A stretch of DNA of 8,461 bases from Flavobacteriales bacterium CG18_big_fil_WC_8_21_14_2_50_32_9 (GTDB lineage: Bacteria; Bacteroidota; Bacteroidia; Flavobacteriales_E; Vicingaceae): NCBI GenBank assembly GCA_002770955.1, contig PCUH01000009.1, positions 1,597 through 10,057 on the forward strand. The letters are read 5' to 3'. This document shows, piece by piece, positions 6,345 to 8,461 of this stretch. Each line of letters begins with the position of its first letter. Positions within the stretch are counted from its first letter, which is position 1. The notes under the pieces were generated by a model. It had not been told where the DNA came from. It made no database searches and was given only the letters and a program-made list of their open reading frames with translations. The translations under genes were made by a program, and so were the position numbers.

Positions 6345-6970
6345 TGAAAGTGAAAAAAATAAATTATAGAGACCAGATTAGAGAAATCATTCTTAATTCA
6401 ATTTTAAAAGGTCAATTGGCATTAGGCGAAAAACTTTCATTGGCAGAGTATGCCAGAAAGCTTGACACAAGTGTAACGCCTATCCGTGAAGCTTTTACAC
6501 AATTAGAAATAGCTGGCATCCTTGAATCAATACCAAATGTTGGATTTTGTGTGAAAACCATTTCGCATAAAGAAGCTGAAGAAATTTATACTCTGATTGG
6601 CTTACTTGAAGCACATTCGCTTCAAAAGAAATACACAGCTAAAACAATAGATACACTTTTAAAACTAGTAGACATTATAGAAAACAGCCATTCTGCAGAA
6701 GAAAAGTTATTGGCTGACAATAAGTTTCACGAATTTCTTATTGACAAGGAGAAACATAACGCTGCTTTTTCAATACTTAAGAATTTAAAGACTCAGGTAT
6801 TTTTATTCGAACTTCAGTTTATGAAAAATAGAGATTCCAATATTACCAAAAATCAAGACCACACAACCATATTAGAATTAATTCAAAAAGGGGAGTCAAT
6901 AACTAAACTAATAAAGTTGCATTGGAAAAACAGTTATCAATTTGTCATAAATCAAAATAAAATAAAATGA
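6344..6970 (+). CDS. GntR-family transcriptional regulator, FCD subfamily
   Basis: A 208-residue repressor-type regulator. The N-terminal winged helix-turn-helix (about 5-70) carries the family signature LSLAEYARKLDTSVTPIREA, with the recognition region T45-P-I-R-E. The C-terminal half is a short FCD ligand-binding domain; D125 and H129 (D-N-K-F-H), H173 and H193 sit where this family coordinates a metal ion. It should therefore bind a small molecule, often a carboxylate in characterised relatives, and release the operator. The ATG at 6344 is chosen over an in-frame TTG at 6293 because the latter is part of the promoter and the ATG gives the normal short N-terminus. The gene overlaps the downstream serine hydrolase by 4 nt (ATGA, 6967-6970), so the two proteins should be made together. 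The operator at its own start codon implies autoregulation of both. Confidence 0.92.
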   Translation: MKVKKINYRDQIREIILNSILKGQLALGEKLSLAEYARKLDTSVTPIREAFTQLEIAGILESIPNVGFCVKTISHKEAEEIYTLIGLLEAHSLQKKYTAKTIDTLLKLVDIIENSHSAEEKLLADNKFHEFLIDKEKHNAAFSILKNLKTQVFLFELQFMKNRDSNITKNQDHTTILELIQKGESITKLIKLHWKNSYQFVINQNKIK

Positions 6971-8385
6971 AAAATCTAATTATTACATTAACATTATCTG
7001 TTTGCACAACAATAATTTGTTTCGGGCAAAATTTTGGGAAAATAGATTCAATTACCACCAATTTACAGGAAAAATATAACTTAAAAGGTGTTGGAATCGT
7101 TGCAGTGCAAGGCAATAAAATTATTTATCAAAAAACATTCGGTTATGCAAATAAGACAAACCTTTTTACTGATTCCACTGCAATTTATATAGCTTCCAAT
7201 ACCAAAGCTTTTATTGGCTTGTCTCTATCAAAGCTGGCGTTTGAAAAGAAAATTAATTACTCTGACCCTATTACCAAATACATTCCATCCTCATATTTTC
7301 CACCGCAAATTGAAGCAGAAAAAATAACAATAAGAAATTTAACGCAACATACTCATGGGCTATCAAATGACCCGATGGTTTTTAGAACTGCTTATTCTGG
7401 AGAGTTTCCTTCTGATTTAAGAGAATTATTAAAATTCACTGTTTATAGACAAGATACTTTGTCCTATGATTTTAAATATAGTAATCTGGGCTACTTACTT
7501 GGTGGAATTATTATAGAAGAAGTTACTGGAAAAAACTGGAAAGATTACGTTGACGAAAATATTTTCGATCCAATAGGAATGCTGGAAACATCTTCACGTA
7601 TCAACTTCAAACAAAGTATAGAAGCGATGCCTTTTGAATACTATTCTGACGAGTCCATTTCATCAAGAAAATCAGAGAATACACTTCACGCAGCAGGCGG
7701 TATTTATTCTACTCTTGGCGATATGGCAAAATGGTTGCGAATTTTTACTGATGACAAACAGAAGGTTTTTAGCTCTGTACTTATGACGGAGTATTTGGAT
7801 TCCCGAACCTCTGTTGGAAACAGAATGGGACCTTTTACAATGGACGAATATGGCAACGGCTGGATTTACGGTACTTTAATGGGTGAGAAATTATTTTTCC
7901 ATTTCGGAAGCTTTCCTGGTTATGAATCTATTATGTCTTTTAATTACGAAAAAAAAACTGGAATTTTTGTGTTTGTGAACGAGCGTCTAGGCGGTCAAAG
8001 AATAGCAGCTATGCTTACAGCATATTTCTATTTAGTAGCTAATGAAGACTTGGAAGCAGATGAAAAAATAAAAATGTTTTCCCAATTTATTGACCCATTG
8101 TATTCAAAAATAAAACCTGAAAGAACTATATTCACATATCAAAATACAGATGAGTTAACGGGAACTTATTTTAGCCCAGAATATGGTCATTTAATAATTG
8201 ATAAAACTTCTAATGGGTTTACATTTTCATTAGGCAGACTTACCAGTTTGGCTTATTTAGATACTGAGAATAATGGGATACTAATAGAATGGACTCCCGG
8301 AATCACCGAGCATTTTACTATATTAAAGGACAATAAAGCTGTTAAATTAATATATGGCGAATATGGCGAATTTTTAAAGCAATAA
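6967..8385 (+). CDS. Secreted serine hydrolase, beta-lactamase/DD-peptidase family, all catalytic motifs intact
   Basis: A 472-residue exported enzyme of the class C beta-lactamase/DD-peptidase superfamily. Residues 1-21 form a Sec signal peptide ending near CFGQ. The three motifs are all present: S77-N-T-K80 (nucleophile and general base), Y171-S-N173 and H312-F-G314 followed by SFPGYES. Other family landmarks are TFGYANK (57-63), LTQHTHGL (125-132) and AAGGIYSTLGDMAKW (242-256). The C-terminal ~85 residues (390-472), including LTGTYFSPEYGHLII, look like the lipocalin-like beta-barrel domain often fused to these enzymes. It is translationally coupled to the GntR regulator by ATGA, which argues that the regulator senses a substrate or product of this enzyme. 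The real substrate (peptidoglycan-like peptide, D-amino-acid peptide, ester or beta-lactam) is not readable from sequence. It lies between two attC-like elements. Confidence 0.93.
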   Translation: MKNLIITLTLSVCTTIICFGQNFGKIDSITTNLQEKYNLKGVGIVAVQGNKIIYQKTFGYANKTNLFTDSTAIYIASNTKAFIGLSLSKLAFEKKINYSDPITKYIPSSYFPPQIEAEKITIRNLTQHTHGLSNDPMVFRTAYSGEFPSDLRELLKFTVYRQDTLSYDFKYSNLGYLLGGIIIEEVTGKNWKDYVDENIFDPIGMLETSSRINFKQSIEAMPFEYYSDESISSRKSENTLHAAGGIYSTLGDMAKWLRIFTDDKQKVFSSVLMTEYLDSRTSVGNRMGPFTMDEYGNGWIYGTLMGEKLFFHFGSFPGYESIMSFNYEKKTGIFVFVNERLGGQRIAAMLTAYFYLVANEDLEADEKIKMFSQFIDPLYSKIKPERTIFTYQNTDELTGTYFSPEYGHLIIDKTSNGFTFSLGRLTSLAYLDTENNGILIEWTPGITEHFTILKDNKAVKLIYGEYGEFLKQ

Positions 8386-8425
8386 ATCTAAAAAATAATT
8401 ATCCTAAATTTGGACAAGAAGCACA

Positions 8426-8461
8426 GGTGGTAACATTGTATAAGAGCAATAGCGGGTAAAG
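8426..8461 (+). repeat. attC-like element, copy 2 (left arm only)
   Basis: The segment 8431-8456 is identical to 6128-6153 at 25 of 26 positions, starting TAACATTGTATAA and ending AGCAATAGCGGG. It is cut off by the window edge, so its right arm is not seen. It lies 40 bp after the serine hydrolase stop codon, again downstream of a plus-strand gene. The flanking GGTGGTAAC (8426-8434) is the exact reverse complement of GTTACCACC (6249-6257) at the right end of copy 1. Confidence 0.65.

Noticed and set aside
8405..8412. TAAATTTG, an exact TAnnTTTG match after the last gene
   Set aside because: No TTG at a suitable distance upstream and no gene start visible before the window ends. In AT-rich DNA this may be chance, although it could drive the next cassette.

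Overview
The window looks like accessory DNA from a member of the Bacteroidota, probably a free-living flavobacterium or relative. The DNA is AT-rich. Start codons have A-rich leaders with little Shine-Dalgarno signal, and two start regions carry exact matches to the Bacteroidota sigma -7 element TAnnTTTG. The secreted proteins carry lipoprotein-type or Sec signals typical of the group. No rRNA, tRNA, CRISPR array, transposase or integrase was seen.

Left half (1-4294, all minus strand): the start of an OXA-like class D beta-lactamase (cut by the window edge), a secreted two-DTG retropepsin-like aspartic protease 17 bp upstream of it, a lipoprotein serine hydrolase of the class C beta-lactamase/DD-peptidase fold followed by a rho-independent terminator, and a second, longer serine hydrolase whose three catalytic motifs are all altered.

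Middle (4295-6130): a 121-202 bp divergent control region (depending on the hydrolase start) carries a pair of direct repeats with a 21-bp period. It leads into a plus-strand LytS/YehU-type histidine kinase and a LytTR response regulator that overlap by 4 nt.

Right part (6126-8461): the response regulator stop codon lies inside a ~130-bp imperfect hairpin. The left arm of this hairpin recurs at 8429-8456 with one difference in 26 bases. Between the two copies is a two-gene operon: a GntR/FCD repressor with a three-half-site operator over its own promoter and start codon, and a serine hydrolase with intact SxxK, YxN and HxG motifs, overlapping by 4 nt. The element layout (TAAC/GTTA ends, conserved stem, ~130 bp, after the stop codons of plus-strand genes) resembles integron attC sites. 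The ends flanking the GntR-hydrolase unit are complementary over 9 bp, as expected if that unit can circularise. The best candidate for an undescribed system is therefore a mobile, self-regulated GntR/serine-hydrolase cassette in a Bacteroidota integron-like array.

Together the window holds four penicillin-recognising serine-enzyme homologues (one class D, three class C-like), one aspartic protease and two separate sensory or regulatory modules. This suggests an envelope or small-molecule (beta-lactam, peptide or ester) response locus. The substrates cannot be read from the sequence.
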